Positions 1 to 9,364 are shown, counted from the stretch's first letter. The stretch is DNA of 64,000 nt from Thalassospiraceae bacterium LMO-JJ14 (GCA_021555105.2 CP134604.1:1240001-1304000); one strand, 5' to 3'. Notes: a model not told the origin generated them from the letters alone. A program made the numbers and translations.

Positions 1-161
1 GGACGCCTCGCAATCGCGTCGCGCACGCATCCACCGACATAGCGGACATCCGCGCCGCCGGCGGAGAGGGCATTCATCACGCTGAGGGTATTCGGATCTG
101 TAAGCCAGGGTTCCGGGTTCAACTTGCCGGTCGGATCTCGCGTGGCATTCAGCGAGATCAC
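1..161 (-). CDS. CCA tRNA nucleotidyltransferase / poly(A) polymerase family, N-terminal fragment
   Basis: The first 53 codons of a class II nucleotidyltransferase run off the left edge of the window on the minus strand. The readable protein contains RYVGGCVRDAIARR, which matches the N-terminal G-G-x-V-R-D nucleotide-binding signature of the CCA-adding enzyme/poly(A) polymerase head domain. The start is inferred as GTG at 161-159, because it forms a GTGA overlap with the TGA stop of the DUF6111 gene at 160-158. That translational coupling agrees with the same-strand NUDIX and DUF6111 genes upstream. The family adds or repairs the 3' CCA of tRNA. The substrate-defining part lies outside the window, so CCA-adding versus poly(A) activity cannot be decided. 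Confidence 0.75.
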   Translation of the reverse strand, partial: MISLNATRDPTGKLNPEPWLTDPNTLSVMNALSAGGADVRYVGGCVRDAIARR

Positions 162-451
162 TGCCCGGGCACTTTCTCATAGCGCGGCGGCAGTATTTTG
201 CCGTCTTCATATCGGGGCGCAATATAGCGGCCGGAATCGGGGTCTTCGCCGCCTGTCAGCGCCAAGGTGATCAACGATGCCGCGAGCAGGATGAACCCGG
301 CGATAATCGACCAGAAAATCGGCCCTTTCTGCAGGCTCGGCTCCTCGCCGCCGGTCTTGCGCGCCTGAGCACGGGCATACGCATTCCATGCCAGGTACAT
401 CAGAAACGGCAACAAAAGCGGTAAAACGTACGTGATTACAAGCCGTCCCAT
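158..451 (-). CDS. DUF6111 family small membrane protein
   Basis: A 97-residue protein with two predicted transmembrane segments, about residues 5-23 (VITYVLPLLLPFLMYLAW) and 46-66 (FWSIIAGFILLAASLITLAL). A short polar loop separates them, and the tail is proline- and charge-rich (GRYIAPRYEDGKILPPRYE). This architecture matches the alphaproteobacterial DUF6111 family, which has no known function. The gene lies 3 bp after the NUDIX gene and overlaps the next nucleotidyltransferase by 4 bp, so it is probably the middle gene of a cotranscribed set. The family assignment is from recall of the family's typical start and neighbours, not from a search. Confidence 0.7.
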   Translation of the reverse strand: MGRLVITYVLPLLLPFLMYLAWNAYARAQARKTGGEEPSLQKGPIFWSIIAGFILLAASLITLALTGGEDPDSGRYIAPRYEDGKILPPRYEKVPGQ

Positions 452-454
452 ATG

Positions 455-1069
455 TTATTCTGCCTCGCCGATCAAAACGTCATAAAGATTGCGGATCATA
501 CCTGCCGTTGCTCCCCAAATATAATAGTCGCCATAAGGCATGGCATAGAATTCCCGCTTCAATCCCTTGTATACACGTGAATCGCGACGGTGGTTCGCGG
601 CATCAAGCAGGAAAGAAAGCGGCACTTCGAACACTTCCGCGACCTCGAATTCATCGGGGTTCACAGTGTATTCCGGATGGACTAGACCGACCACCGGCGT
701 TACCGAAAATCCGGTGCGGGTGATGTATTGATCGAGCCTGCCGACGACACTGATATGCTTGCGGTCGAGCCCGACCTCTTCTTCGGCTTCGCGGAGTGCC
801 GCTTCTTCGGGGGATCCGTCTTCAGGTTCGATGTGGCCGCCCGGAAAACTGATTTGCCCGGGGTGATGGTCGAGATGATCCGTGCGCTGGGTCAGCATCA
901 TCGTCAGCCCCCCGTCACGTTCCACCAACGGTACCAGAACCGCAGCCTCGCGGAGTTCCGTCCCCGGAATCATACCGGGATTGAGATCGTGGTCGCCACG
1001 CGATGATGAGCGTACGCCGAACGTCTCGAATGACTGCTCCAGACGCTCGATGATGATTGAACGTTTCAT
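455..1069 (-). CDS. NUDIX hydrolase, CoA pyrophosphatase type
   Basis: This 204-residue protein carries a NUDIX box, GHIEPEDGSPEEAALREAEE then EVGL, around residues 77-100. It fits the G-x5-E-x7-R-E-x2-E-E-x-G pattern that binds the catalytic metal. Upstream, LTQRTDHLDHHPGQISFPGG matches the CoA-specific subfamily (NudL/YeaB), which has an LLT(K/R)R and PGQ(I/V)(S/A)FPGG signature. The expected reaction is hydrolysis of CoA or acyl-CoA to 3',5'-ADP and (acyl-)phosphopantetheine in the cytosol. The ATG at 1069 overlaps the DUF1285 stop by 4 bp, indicating translational coupling. Substrate preference within the family is inferred from the motif only. Confidence 0.88.
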   Translation of the reverse strand: MKRSIIIERLEQSFETFGVRSSSRGDHDLNPGMIPGTELREAAVLVPLVERDGGLTMMLTQRTDHLDHHPGQISFPGGHIEPEDGSPEEAALREAEEEVGLDRKHISVVGRLDQYITRTGFSVTPVVGLVHPEYTVNPDEFEVAEVFEVPLSFLLDAANHRRDSRVYKGLKREFYAMPYGDYYIWGATAGMIRNLYDVLIGEAE

Positions 1070-1656
1070 GCGTCCTCCGGCACCGGTCCCAGTACAAAAG
1101 TCGCGCCGGCGCTCTTGATGATCAGCATATCTTGTCCGTCCATTTCTGCCACAACTGCATTTTCCACCAATTGATAGAATACCGCACGATTGATTCGCGC
1201 CTCCGTGCCGTCTTCAGCAAGTTGAATATAGGGTCTGGGTTCGTCCGTTTCAGGGTCTATGTCGACGCGAATCGGGTGTCCGGCATCCGCGGTAACCCAT
1301 TTGTCGACATTTGTCCGGAATTTCAGGGACTTCACGTGTTTGTCATTTGTCTCAATCAATTCGACAGCCAAAAATGGTGCATCATCGACCTTGATCCGCG
1401 CCATTTCTGCGGGCGTAATAAGCCAATAGTCTCCGGCTTTGTCGCGGCGCACCACGGTCGAGAAGAGTTTGACCAGTTTTTGGCGGTTTATGGGCGTTCC
1501 GTGATAAAACCAAGTGCCGTCTGCGCTGATACGCATATCGATATCGCCGCAGACAATCTGGCCCGGACGGGGTGTATACCCCTTGGGCGGCGGACATGGC
1601 GAACCCGGCGTTTTCGCAAAAGTAATATTTTCGACCTTTTCCGGCGTATCGATCAT
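1066..1656 (-). CDS. DUF1285 domain-containing protein
   Basis: A 196-residue soluble protein with the DUF1285 pattern: a central stretch ISADGTWFYHGTPINRQKLV followed by LFSTVVRRDKAGDYWLITPA, then RIKVDDAPFLAVE. This matches a conserved proteobacterial family of unknown biochemical role. It is the first gene of the minus-strand set DUF1285-NUDIX-DUF6111-CCA transferase and overlaps NUDIX by 4 bp. It starts 40 bp from the divergent MoxR gene, so both promoters must lie in that gap or just inside the coding regions. An AAGGAAG ribosome binding site precedes the ATG at 1656. Confidence 0.85.
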   Translation of the reverse strand: MIDTPEKVENITFAKTPGSPCPPPKGYTPRPGQIVCGDIDMRISADGTWFYHGTPINRQKLVKLFSTVVRRDKAGDYWLITPAEMARIKVDDAPFLAVELIETNDKHVKSLKFRTNVDKWVTADAGHPIRVDIDPETDEPRPYIQLAEDGTEARINRAVFYQLVENAVVAEMDGQDMLIIKSAGATFVLGPVPEDA

Positions 1657-1696
1657 CCGTTACGCTTCCTTGTAATCATCTACAGGAGGTTTCGAC

Positions 1697-2725
1697 GTGA
1701 CAACGACGACCACCCCACAAGATAAAGATAGCCTGAACGGCGTCGAGCGCCATAGCGCAGTTGCCGAGGTCGAGGCTTTGGCGGAACGGATTACCGCTGC
1801 ACGTGCCGCCGTGGGCCAAGCCATTTTCGGTCAGGAAGACGTGGTTGAGGAAAGTCTGGTCACTCTGCTGGCCGGCGGACACATCTTGCTTATCGGTGTC
1901 CCCGGGCTTGGCAAGACCCGGCTGGTCGAAACACTGGGTACGGTCTTCGGCCTTGATGACAAGCGCGTACAGTTCACGCCGGACCTGATGCCGGCGGATA
2001 TCCTGGGCTCCGAAGTTCTCGAAGAAGCCGACAGTGGCCGCCGCTCGTTCCGGTTCATCAAGGGGCCTGTGTTTACACAGTTGCTGATGGCCGATGAAAT
2101 CAACCGCGCCAGCCCACGAACGCAATCCGCCCTGCTGCAGGCGATGCAGGAAAAGCGGGTTTCCGTGGCCGGCCATTATCACGATCTTCCGCGTCCGTTC
2201 CATGTTCTGGCGACGCAGAACCCGCTGGAGCAGGAAGGAACATATCCGCTGCCCGAAGCGCAGCTCGACCGCTTCTTCATGCAGGTGAACGTTGAATATC
2301 CTGATTTGGACGCGGAACGGGATATCCTGATCCGGACGACCGGGAATGAAGATGTAAAGCCGGGCCAGGTCATGGACCCGGAAAGCCTGATGGCGGCGCA
2401 GCGTTTGGTGCGCTCGATCCCGGTCGGGGAATCTGTCTCGGAAGCCATCCTGACACTGGTCCGTGCAGGTCGCCCGGAAACCTCGGATCTGGCGCTGGTG
2501 CAGGCCAATGTGTCCTGGGGACCGGGGCCGCGCGCGTCGCAGGCGCTGATGCTCGGCGTCAGGGCCCGTGCCGTGATCGATGGCCGGATGTCCCCCAGCA
2601 TCGACGACGTTCTGGCCCTTGCGGGACCGATCCTGCGACACAGGATGGCGTTGACGTTTGCCGCCCGCGCCGAAGGCATAACGTTAGAGGAAATCGTCGG
2701 CGCCCTATGTGAGAGAATCGGCTGA
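1697..2725 (+). CDS. MoxR-family AAA+ ATPase
   Basis: This 342-residue AAA+ ATPase has Walker A GVPGLGKT at about residues 67-74 and Walker B LLMADEINRA at about 130. The following Sensor region reads FHVLATQNPLEQEGTYPLPE, and a C-terminal lid domain completes it. This is the MoxR/RavA branch, which assists assembly or metal insertion of partner proteins with VWA domains. The start is GTG at 1697, set by a strong AGGAGG at 1684-1689 with 7-nt spacing. It heads a tight plus-strand operon with DUF58, BatA/DUF4159 and a second large membrane protein, the usual MoxR partners. The client protein is unknown. Confidence 0.93.
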   Translation: MTTTTTPQDKDSLNGVERHSAVAEVEALAERITAARAAVGQAIFGQEDVVEESLVTLLAGGHILLIGVPGLGKTRLVETLGTVFGLDDKRVQFTPDLMPADILGSEVLEEADSGRRSFRFIKGPVFTQLLMADEINRASPRTQSALLQAMQEKRVSVAGHYHDLPRPFHVLATQNPLEQEGTYPLPEAQLDRFFMQVNVEYPDLDAERDILIRTTGNEDVKPGQVMDPESLMAAQRLVRSIPVGESVSEAILTLVRAGRPETSDLALVQANVSWGPGPRASQALMLGVRARAVIDGRMSPSIDDVLALAGPILRHRMALTFAARAEGITLEEIVGALCERIG

Positions 2726-2736
2726 GGTAGTAAAGC

Positions 2737-3618
2737 ATGGCCGAGCGCGTAAAGCGTTCCCACCACAATGCAGAAGCGTTAGCCGCCGGGTTGCCGCCGT
2801 TGATGGTCGCTGCCGAAAGGGTTGCGTCGACCGTGTCACAGGGTGTGCATGGCCGCCGGCGTGTCGGTCAGGGCGAAACATTCTGGCAGTTCCGCCGGTA
2901 TCAGGCCGGTGACAGCGTTCAGCACATCGACTGGCGTCAGTCGGCGAAGAACGATCCGGTTTTTATCCGCGAAACCGAGTGGGAAGCGGCGCAAAGCGTT
3001 TGGCTTTGGCGCGATGGTTCGCCGTCTATGTCGTTTTCTTCGGGGGATGAATTCGTCTCCAAACAGGAACGCGCCGAGCTTTTGATGATGGCGCTTGCCT
3101 CTCTGCTGATCAGAGGGGGCGAGCATGTTGCATTGCTTGGCACCGGCACGCCGCCCGCCTCCGGACGACATGTGCTGACCAGACTGTGGAACGAAATTGA
3201 AGGCGGTTATGCGTCGTCCGGCAGCCTGCCGGCATTCGAGATGCTGCCAAGGCACGGTCGTGTCGTGATGTTCAGTGACTTCCTTTCTCCCCTCGATGAT
3301 GTGCGGATGGCGATCAATGCCTTTGCGCATCATGGTCTCAAGGGGCATTTGATTCAGATCGTCGATCCGGCGGAAGAAACGTTCCCCTATGACGGCCGTA
3401 TCCAGTTCGAAGGCCCGGAAGGCGAAGGAAACGCCGTGATCGGCAATGTGGAATCCATTGCAGGGACATATCAGAACGCTTTCAAAGCACACTTGTCTGG
3501 CGTCCAGACAACCGCCCGCGCAGCGGGATGGGGATATACCCGTCATCGCACGGACCAGGCGCCGGAAATCGCCTTGATGTCACTTTATGTCGCACTTAGC
3601 GACCAGGGCAGGCATTGA
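2737..3618 (+). CDS. DUF58 domain-containing protein
   Basis: A 293-residue soluble protein with the DUF58 core, RRYQAGDSVQHIDWRQSAKN at about residues 55-74. It is followed by a VWA-like fold with DGSPSM in the place of the metal-binding D-x-S-x-S loop, and a later segment GRVVMFSDFLSPLDDV. DUF58 proteins are standard partners of MoxR ATPases. The gene starts 11 nt after moxR and its TGA overlaps the next ATG by one base (TGATG), so it is translationally coupled. A role as an adaptor between the ATPase and the membrane VWA-like proteins is the usual inference for the family, not something seen here. Confidence 0.92.
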   Translation: MAERVKRSHHNAEALAAGLPPLMVAAERVASTVSQGVHGRRRVGQGETFWQFRRYQAGDSVQHIDWRQSAKNDPVFIRETEWEAAQSVWLWRDGSPSMSFSSGDEFVSKQERAELLMMALASLLIRGGEHVALLGTGTPPASGRHVLTRLWNEIEGGYASSGSLPAFEMLPRHGRVVMFSDFLSPLDDVRMAINAFAHHGLKGHLIQIVDPAEETFPYDGRIQFEGPEGEGNAVIGNVESIAGTYQNAFKAHLSGVQTTARAAGWGYTRHRTDQAPEIALMSLYVALSDQGRH

Positions 3619-6335
3619 TGTTTTCGTTGGGCCCCCTGGCATTTGCACAACCCTGGGCGCTGGTTGCGCTTTTGGCGCTGCCGGCGATCTGGTGGTTGCT
3701 GCGTCTGACACCGCCGTTACCCAAGCGCATCGTTTTCCCGCCGATCCGGCTGCTGTTCGGGATTGTCACCGAGCGCGAAACCTCGGCCCGCACGCCTTGG
3801 TGGCTTTTGGTGCTGCGTTTGCTGCTGGCGTCATTGATCATTCTTGCCGCATCAAGGCCGCTGTGGAACGCAGAAGCCGAAATCGGTGGTGGCGGTCCGG
3901 TGCTTCTGGTCGTCGATAACGGTTGGGCGTCGGCCGGCCGATGGGATGTACGCCGCGACGTTGCGGTGGCCATGACCGACCGGGCGGTTCGGGCCGGACG
4001 GCAGGTTATTCTGTTGACGACGGCCCCGCCGGCGGATGGCAGTGCCATCACGGTCGCCGCGCTGGCGCCGGGCGATGCCCGCGGTGAGGTTTCGAAACTG
4101 ATCCCGGAGCCATGGCCGACGGACCGCGGTCAGGCGGCACAGGCCGTAGCCGATTGGACGGAGGGCTTCGGCGGCATTGCCGATGTGCGCTGGCTGTCGG
4201 ATGGCTTGGATGGACCGGGTGCGGATGTGCTTTCAGAACGTTTGCGGGCTTTGGGCCCGGTCACGATCTACGGCGCGGGGGACGTCCCTGTCACCGTATT
4301 GCGTCCGCCGTCCTCAACACCGGAAGGCTTGAACGTGCACCTGGAACGTTCCATGCCGCAGTTGCAGCCGGTCAGCGTTGAAGTGCGGGGCATGGATCGG
4401 GATGGCCGTGTGCAGGCTGTTGCGACGGCGGAATTCGCCGCCGACGATACCGAGACCGATGCCGTGCTTGGTGGCCCGGTGGAGATTCTTAACCGCATTG
4501 AACGGGTGCAGATCGAAAGCGGTGCGCATGCGGGCGCTGTCGTGCTGCTTGATCTGCGCTGGCGCCGCCGTCCGGTCGGGGTCGCTGATGTTGATGGTGC
4601 GGCGGCCGTTCAGCCACTGCTCAGCAGTACGTATTATGTCGAACGCGCCCTTGAGGGCACGACGACGATTCAACGTGGTCCGCTGGATACGCTTTTCGCC
4701 CAGCCGATGTCCGTGCTGATCGTCCCGGACGGCCTGGAATTTTCCGCAGACCAGGTTGCCGTGATTGAGGACTGGGTTTCCAAAGGCGGCATTCTGGTTC
4801 GCTTCGCCGGTCCCGCTCTGGCACGGCGTACCGGCGACATCGTTCCGGGTGCCGGCGGAGAGCCGTTGCTGCCCATCGTGCTGCGCGGGGGCGATCGGAT
4901 CATCGGCGGGGCCATGTCATGGCGTCAGCCCATGGGCTTGATGCCGTTTCCCGAACATTCGCCGTTTGCCGGGCTGGCCGTGCCAAGGGATGTGCGCATC
5001 AACCGTCAGGTGCTGGCGCAACCGGCCCCGGATCTGGCGCAAAAAACATGGGCCAGACTGAGCGACGGTACGCCGCTTGTCACCGCCGATCAGCGCGACC
5101 AGGGCTGGATCGTCCTGTTCCACACGGCGCCGAATACGTCGTGGTCGACATTGCCGATCAGTGGCGTCTTCGTTGAAATGATGCAGCGTCTGACGGCCTT
5201 GGGACGGGGGGTGAAGAATGCCGGTGAAACGCCGCCGTTGCCGCCGTATCGGATTATGGATGCATTCGGCCAGTTGTCGGCACCCGCCGCGAACGTGCAG
5301 CCGATCGATGCCGCCGCCGTAGATAGCGAACTTGTCTCGGAACAGCATCCGCCAGGCATTTACGGCGCAGAGGATTTTCGCCGCGCCTTCAACCTGACCA
5401 CGTCGTTGCCGCCCCTGAAGACGCTGCCCGTCCCGTCCGACTGGACGCGCGCGGTTTATGAAAAGCCTGTTGAGCGTGATTTAACCGGGTGGTTGTTCCT
5501 TGCGGCGTTGGTGCTGTTCCTGATCGATATGACGGCCGGTCTTTGGGTGCGGGCGGGCGGCCGGTCCGTACGGCCCGCGGCGAGCGCGGCTGCACTGGCG
5601 TTGTTTTTCATCACAAGCGCGGCTCCGGCTATAGCAAACGAGAAATTTGCTCTCGAAAGCAGTCTCGAAACACGGCTGGCTTATCTTGAAACCGGCAATG
5701 CGCGTGTCGATGCGACCAGCGCAAGCGGCCTGACGGGGCTGACCACGATGCTGGCCCGGCGGACAGCCGCTGAGCTCGGCCTGCCGCAGGGGGTTGAGCC
5801 CGGCGTTGACGAATTGGCTTTCTTCCCGCTGATCTACTGGCCTGTGACGCCGGACCACGAGCTTGATGACGTTTCGGCGCTGGCGGTGAAGGAATACCTC
5901 AAGAACGGCGGGACGATCCTTTTCGATACGCAGGACCGGGGCGGCGGGGCGCAGGCCCAGGCTTTGCGGGATCTGGCGGTAAGGCTCGATCTGCCGCCGC
6001 TGGTCCCTGTCGAGGCCGGTCACGTTCTGACCCGCTCATTCTATCTGATGAACGATTTCCCGGGCCGCTATGCAGGCGCGTCGATCTGGGTCGAGCGGGC
6101 CGGCGAGCGGGTTAACGACGGTGTCTCGCCGATTGTCGCCGGATCAAACGACTGGGCTTCGGCGTGGGCTATGGATGAAGCGCAGCGGCCGATGTATCCG
6201 GTGGTGCCGGGCGGCGAACGGCAGCGCGAAATGGCGTTCCGCTTCGGGATAAATCTCGTCATGTATGTGCTGACAGGCAACTACAAGGCCGATCAGGTCC
6301 ACCTGCCGGCGATCATGAAAAGGCTCGGCCAATGA
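3618..6335 (+). CDS. BatA-like N-terminus plus DUF4159 membrane protein
   Basis: A 905-residue protein. The N-terminus (about residues 1-80) has the BatA/aerotolerance regulator pattern: FAQPWALVALLALPAIWWLL, then PPLPKRIVFPPIRLL and a second membrane helix. A large periplasmic region follows, including GATase-like segments such as PMSVLIVPDGLEF and VIEDWVSKGGILVRF. A membrane helix (LTGWLFLAALVLFLIDM) lies near residue 620, and the C-terminal part (about 680-905) is the DUF4159 domain with FFPLIYWPVTP and YLKNGGTILFDTQDRGG. ATG 3618 is chosen over TTG 3615 because it forms the TGATG junction. The family is found with MoxR/DUF58 and its function is not established. It overlaps the next gene by 4 bp. 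Confidence 0.88.
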   Translation: MFSLGPLAFAQPWALVALLALPAIWWLLRLTPPLPKRIVFPPIRLLFGIVTERETSARTPWWLLVLRLLLASLIILAASRPLWNAEAEIGGGGPVLLVVDNGWASAGRWDVRRDVAVAMTDRAVRAGRQVILLTTAPPADGSAITVAALAPGDARGEVSKLIPEPWPTDRGQAAQAVADWTEGFGGIADVRWLSDGLDGPGADVLSERLRALGPVTIYGAGDVPVTVLRPPSSTPEGLNVHLERSMPQLQPVSVEVRGMDRDGRVQAVATAEFAADDTETDAVLGGPVEILNRIERVQIESGAHAGAVVLLDLRWRRRPVGVADVDGAAAVQPLLSSTYYVERALEGTTTIQRGPLDTLFAQPMSVLIVPDGLEFSADQVAVIEDWVSKGGILVRFAGPALARRTGDIVPGAGGEPLLPIVLRGGDRIIGGAMSWRQPMGLMPFPEHSPFAGLAVPRDVRINRQVLAQPAPDLAQKTWARLSDGTPLVTADQRDQGWIVLFHTAPNTSWSTLPISGVFVEMMQRLTALGRGVKNAGETPPLPPYRIMDAFGQLSAPAANVQPIDAAAVDSELVSEQHPPGIYGAEDFRRAFNLTTSLPPLKTLPVPSDWTRAVYEKPVERDLTGWLFLAALVLFLIDMTAGLWVRAGGRSVRPAASAAALALFFITSAAPAIANEKFALESSLETRLAYLETGNARVDATSASGLTGLTTMLARRTAAELGLPQGVEPGVDELAFFPLIYWPVTPDHELDDVSALAVKEYLKNGGTILFDTQDRGGGAQAQALRDLAVRLDLPPLVPVEAGHVLTRSFYLMNDFPGRYAGASIWVERAGERVNDGVSPIVAGSNDWASAWAMDEAQRPMYPVVPGGERQREMAFRFGINLVMYVLTGNYKADQVHLPAIMKRLGQ

Positions 6336-8422
6336 CGGCGGAAATTCTCTGGACCCCGGCGCTGCCGACCGGCGTGATTGCCGTTCTGGCGGCCCTAGGC
6401 GCTACGCTATTGCTGGTGCAGCTCTTGCGGGCCGGCCGGCGTGGCGTCATCGCCCGGGCCTGCCTGCTGGCGGCGCTTGTGCTGGCGTTGCTGGAGCCGC
6501 GTGTCAGTGTCGAAGAACGCGCACCCGAGAACGACATTGCCATCGTGCTTGTCGACGAAACCACCAGCCAGCGGATCGGCGAGCGGCGAAAGCGCAGCGA
6601 GGATGCGGCGTCGAATATCGCCAGCGACCTGGAGGCGATGCCCGGCATGGAGGTCCGGACCGTTACCGTTCGCGACGGGGACGGGCATGGCACCCGTGAT
6701 GGATCAAGACTTGTCGGTGCGCTCGTCGATGCGCTGGGGGATCTACCGCGGTCGCGCTTTGCCGGCGCAGTGATGATTACGGACGGGCAGATTCACGATA
6801 CGGAACTCGCCGCCGGCGGCGGCGTTGCCGGACCGGTGCATGTGCTGATCAGTGGCGAGCGCGATGAAATGGACCGTCGTCTGGTGATCGCCGACGCGCC
6901 CGGTTACGGCATTGTCGGCAACGAAGTCAGTGTGCGCTACCAGATTGAGGACAGGGTCACCGGTGACGGCAGCTTCGGCACCGGGCTTGTCGATGTGACG
7001 GTGCATGTCGATGGCGTGGCGCGCGAGACATTGAAACTGCCCGCCAACACCGATCATGAATTCAAGCTGACGCTGGAACATGCCGGTCCGACCTTTATCG
7101 AGATCGAAGCAAAGGCCGCCGAGGGCGAGCTTTCCGCAGTCAATAACCGCGCCGTTGTTTCCGTGAACGGTGTGCGTGACCGGCTCAGGGTGCTGTTGGT
7201 TTCCGGTCAGCCGCATGCGGGTGAACGCACGTGGCGCAATCTTTTGAAATCCGATCCTTCCGTCGATCTAGTACACTTCACGATTTTGCGCCCGCCGGAA
7301 AAGAACGATTTCACCCCCTTGAACGAAATTTCGCTGATTGCCTTTCCGGTACGTGAGTTGTTCGAGGAAAAAATTGACGAGTTCGACCTGATCGTCCTCG
7401 ACCGGTATATCGTTCGCGATGTTTTGCCGCCGTTGTACTTCCGCAATATCTCCAGGTACGTGCGTGACGGCGGTGCGGTGCTACTTTCCGTCGGGCCCGA
7501 GTACGGCGGGCTCAGGTCACTGGCGCGGACCCCGCTTGCAGATATTTTGCCGGGCGAGCCGACGGGCCAGATATTCGAAAAACGCTTCAAGCCGCGCATA
7601 TCCGAGCTGGGTCATCGTCACCCCGTGACCAGTGCATTGCCAGGCGCCGTGGTGCCCGGCCGCGACGACCTGGAACCGAGTTGGGGCGCATGGTTCCGCC
7701 AGATCGGTGTTACCAGCGGGGTCGCGCCGTCGTTGATGCAGGGCGCCGACGGCAATCCGCTGCTGCTGATGGAGCGTGTCGACGAGGGGCGTGTGGCGTT
7801 GCTTGCCAGCGATCAGATATGGCTTTGGGCGCGTGGTTTCGACAACGGCGGCCCGCAGGCCGAACTGATGCGCCGTATTGCGCATTGGCTGATGAAGGAA
7901 CCGGAACTGGACGAGGAAGGCCTGTTCGCATCGGTTGAAAACGGCGAGCTTCGGATCGAGCGCCGGAGTCTCAGCGCGGCCCCGGCCGAGGTCAGTGTCG
8001 AAAGCCCGAGCGGCGAAAAAATGACGGTCAAGCTTGAGCAGCAGGCTTCGGGCAAGTCCACGGCACGGGTCCCGGTCGAGGAAGTGGGGCTGTATCGCGT
8101 CGGTGACGATACGCATGTCGCCCTGGCCCCGGCGGGGGCGCTGAACCCGCTGGAACTTGCCGATCTTCGTGCCACGGAAGGACCGGCGAAGACGATCGCC
8201 GATGCCGCCAACGGCGGGGTGCGCTGGCTGATCGACGGATTGCCGAGCCTGCGCGGCGTGCAGGCCGAGCGCCAGACACACGGTTCGGGTTGGCTTGGCT
8301 TCGTCAGGAACGAGGCCTTCACCGTCACCGGCGTCACCAGCGTGCCGCTGGCGCCGTGGTGGCTGGTGATTGCGCTCGGCATCGGCCTCGCCAGTCTGGC
8401 GTGGTGGCGCGAGGGGCGTTAG
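6332..8422 (+). CDS. Large membrane protein with VWA/glutamine-amidotransferase-like fold, MoxR operon partner
   Basis: A 696-residue protein with two N-terminal membrane helices (GVIAVLAALGATLLLVQLL, then RACLLAALVLALLEP) and one C-terminal helix (APWWLVIALGIGLASLAWW). The periplasmic part has a VWA-like start (IAIVLVDETTSQRIGERR, and VMITDGQIHDTE at about residue 150) and a class I GATase-like stretch (LRVLLVSGQPHAGERTWRN at about 285, and FDLIVLDRY). It completes the MoxR operon, starting by an ATGA overlap. No catalytic triad is obvious, so the fold is probably used for binding. Its stop overlaps the stop of the convergent LysR gene by 4 bp, leaving no room for an intergenic terminator. 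Confidence 0.72.
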   Translation: MTAEILWTPALPTGVIAVLAALGATLLLVQLLRAGRRGVIARACLLAALVLALLEPRVSVEERAPENDIAIVLVDETTSQRIGERRKRSEDAASNIASDLEAMPGMEVRTVTVRDGDGHGTRDGSRLVGALVDALGDLPRSRFAGAVMITDGQIHDTELAAGGGVAGPVHVLISGERDEMDRRLVIADAPGYGIVGNEVSVRYQIEDRVTGDGSFGTGLVDVTVHVDGVARETLKLPANTDHEFKLTLEHAGPTFIEIEAKAAEGELSAVNNRAVVSVNGVRDRLRVLLVSGQPHAGERTWRNLLKSDPSVDLVHFTILRPPEKNDFTPLNEISLIAFPVRELFEEKIDEFDLIVLDRYIVRDVLPPLYFRNISRYVRDGGAVLLSVGPEYGGLRSLARTPLADILPGEPTGQIFEKRFKPRISELGHRHPVTSALPGAVVPGRDDLEPSWGAWFRQIGVTSGVAPSLMQGADGNPLLLMERVDEGRVALLASDQIWLWARGFDNGGPQAELMRRIAHWLMKEPELDEEGLFASVENGELRIERRSLSAAPAEVSVESPSGEKMTVKLEQQASGKSTARVPVEEVGLYRVGDDTHVALAPAGALNPLELADLRATEGPAKTIADAANGGVRWLIDGLPSLRGVQAERQTHGSGWLGFVRNEAFTVTGVTSVPLAPWWLVIALGIGLASLAWWREGR

Positions 8423-9354
8423 GCGGAAATTTCCGGCGTGATTATCCCGTCCCAATAAGGATTGTCCCCAAAGCGCGCTGCCAGAAAATCGACGAAGGCA
8501 CGCACGCGCGCCGACAGGTGGCGGCGGTGCGGATACACCGCATAGACCGATATCGGGTCGTCCTCATATTCGCCAAGCGCGATTTCAAGCTCACCGTCGC
8601 GGACTTCACCGCAGCAAAAGAACGTCGGCGCCAGGGCAATCCCCAGGCCGCATTTCGCCGCATTCAGCAAGACCTCGCCGTTGTTGGCGCGAAGCCGCCC
8701 CGAGACGGTGACGGCGATTCGGCCTTCCGGCCCCTTGAAGGTCCATGTATCGGGTTCGCTCAGGTAATCGTAGATCAGGGCTTCATGATTTCTGAGTTCG
8801 CTCGGATGCGTGGGCCGCCCCATACGGTCCCAGTACGCGGGGCTGGCCAGCAGAACACGGTGACAAGGGGCGAGGCGGCGGGCGATCAGGCTCGAATCCG
8901 GCAACCGGGCAATGCGGATGGCGACATCGAACCCGTCTTCGACGACATCGATCTGGCGGTCGTTGAGGACAAGATCGATTTCGATCTCGGGATATTGATA
9001 CATGAAATCCGCAATCGCCGGACCGAGATGCAGCGTGCCGAACGACATCGGGGCATTCACGCGCAGCACGCCGCGGGGTGCGCTACCGGTGTTGTCCAGG
9101 GCATCCAGGGCTTCACGTGCTTCATCGAGGATGCGGCGGCAATGCTCATAGAAAGCACGGCCTTCATCGGTCAGGGAAAGCCGGCGCGTCGTGCGGTTCA
9201 GCAAACGGACACCAAGCCGGTCCTCAAGCTTCTGCAGTTGCGTGCTGACCGAAGCCTTGGAAGCGCGAAGCTGCTTTGCCGCCGCCGTGAAGCTGCCGGC
9301 ATCGACCACGGCGGTAAAAACGGTCATGCCTTCAAGCGGGTCTGAAACGGCCAT
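8419..9354 (-). CDS. LysR-family transcriptional regulator
   Basis: A 311-residue LysR regulator. The winged helix-turn-helix occupies residues about 8-66 (TVFTAVVDAGSFTAAAKQLR, then ASKASVSTQLQKLEDRLGVR). A substrate-binding effector domain follows from about 95 to 300 (LRVNAPMSFGTLHLGPAIAD). It resembles the CrgA/DmlR-like branch, in which effector domains start with this L-R-V-N/S-A-P sequence. It is divergent from the azoR-pirin pair. A perfect 9-bp inverted repeat lies 11 bp upstream of its ATG, so it very probably controls its own gene and the oxidoreductase pair. The inducer is unknown; quinones or electrophiles are plausible given AzoR. Confidence 0.92.
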   Translation of the reverse strand: MAVSDPLEGMTVFTAVVDAGSFTAAAKQLRASKASVSTQLQKLEDRLGVRLLNRTTRRLSLTDEGRAFYEHCRRILDEAREALDALDNTGSAPRGVLRVNAPMSFGTLHLGPAIADFMYQYPEIEIDLVLNDRQIDVVEDGFDVAIRIARLPDSSLIARRLAPCHRVLLASPAYWDRMGRPTHPSELRNHEALIYDYLSEPDTWTFKGPEGRIAVTVSGRLRANNGEVLLNAAKCGLGIALAPTFFCCGEVRDGELEIALGEYEDDPISVYAVYPHRRHLSARVRAFVDFLAARFGDNPYWDGIITPEISA

Positions 9355-9364
9355 GATGTGCCCT

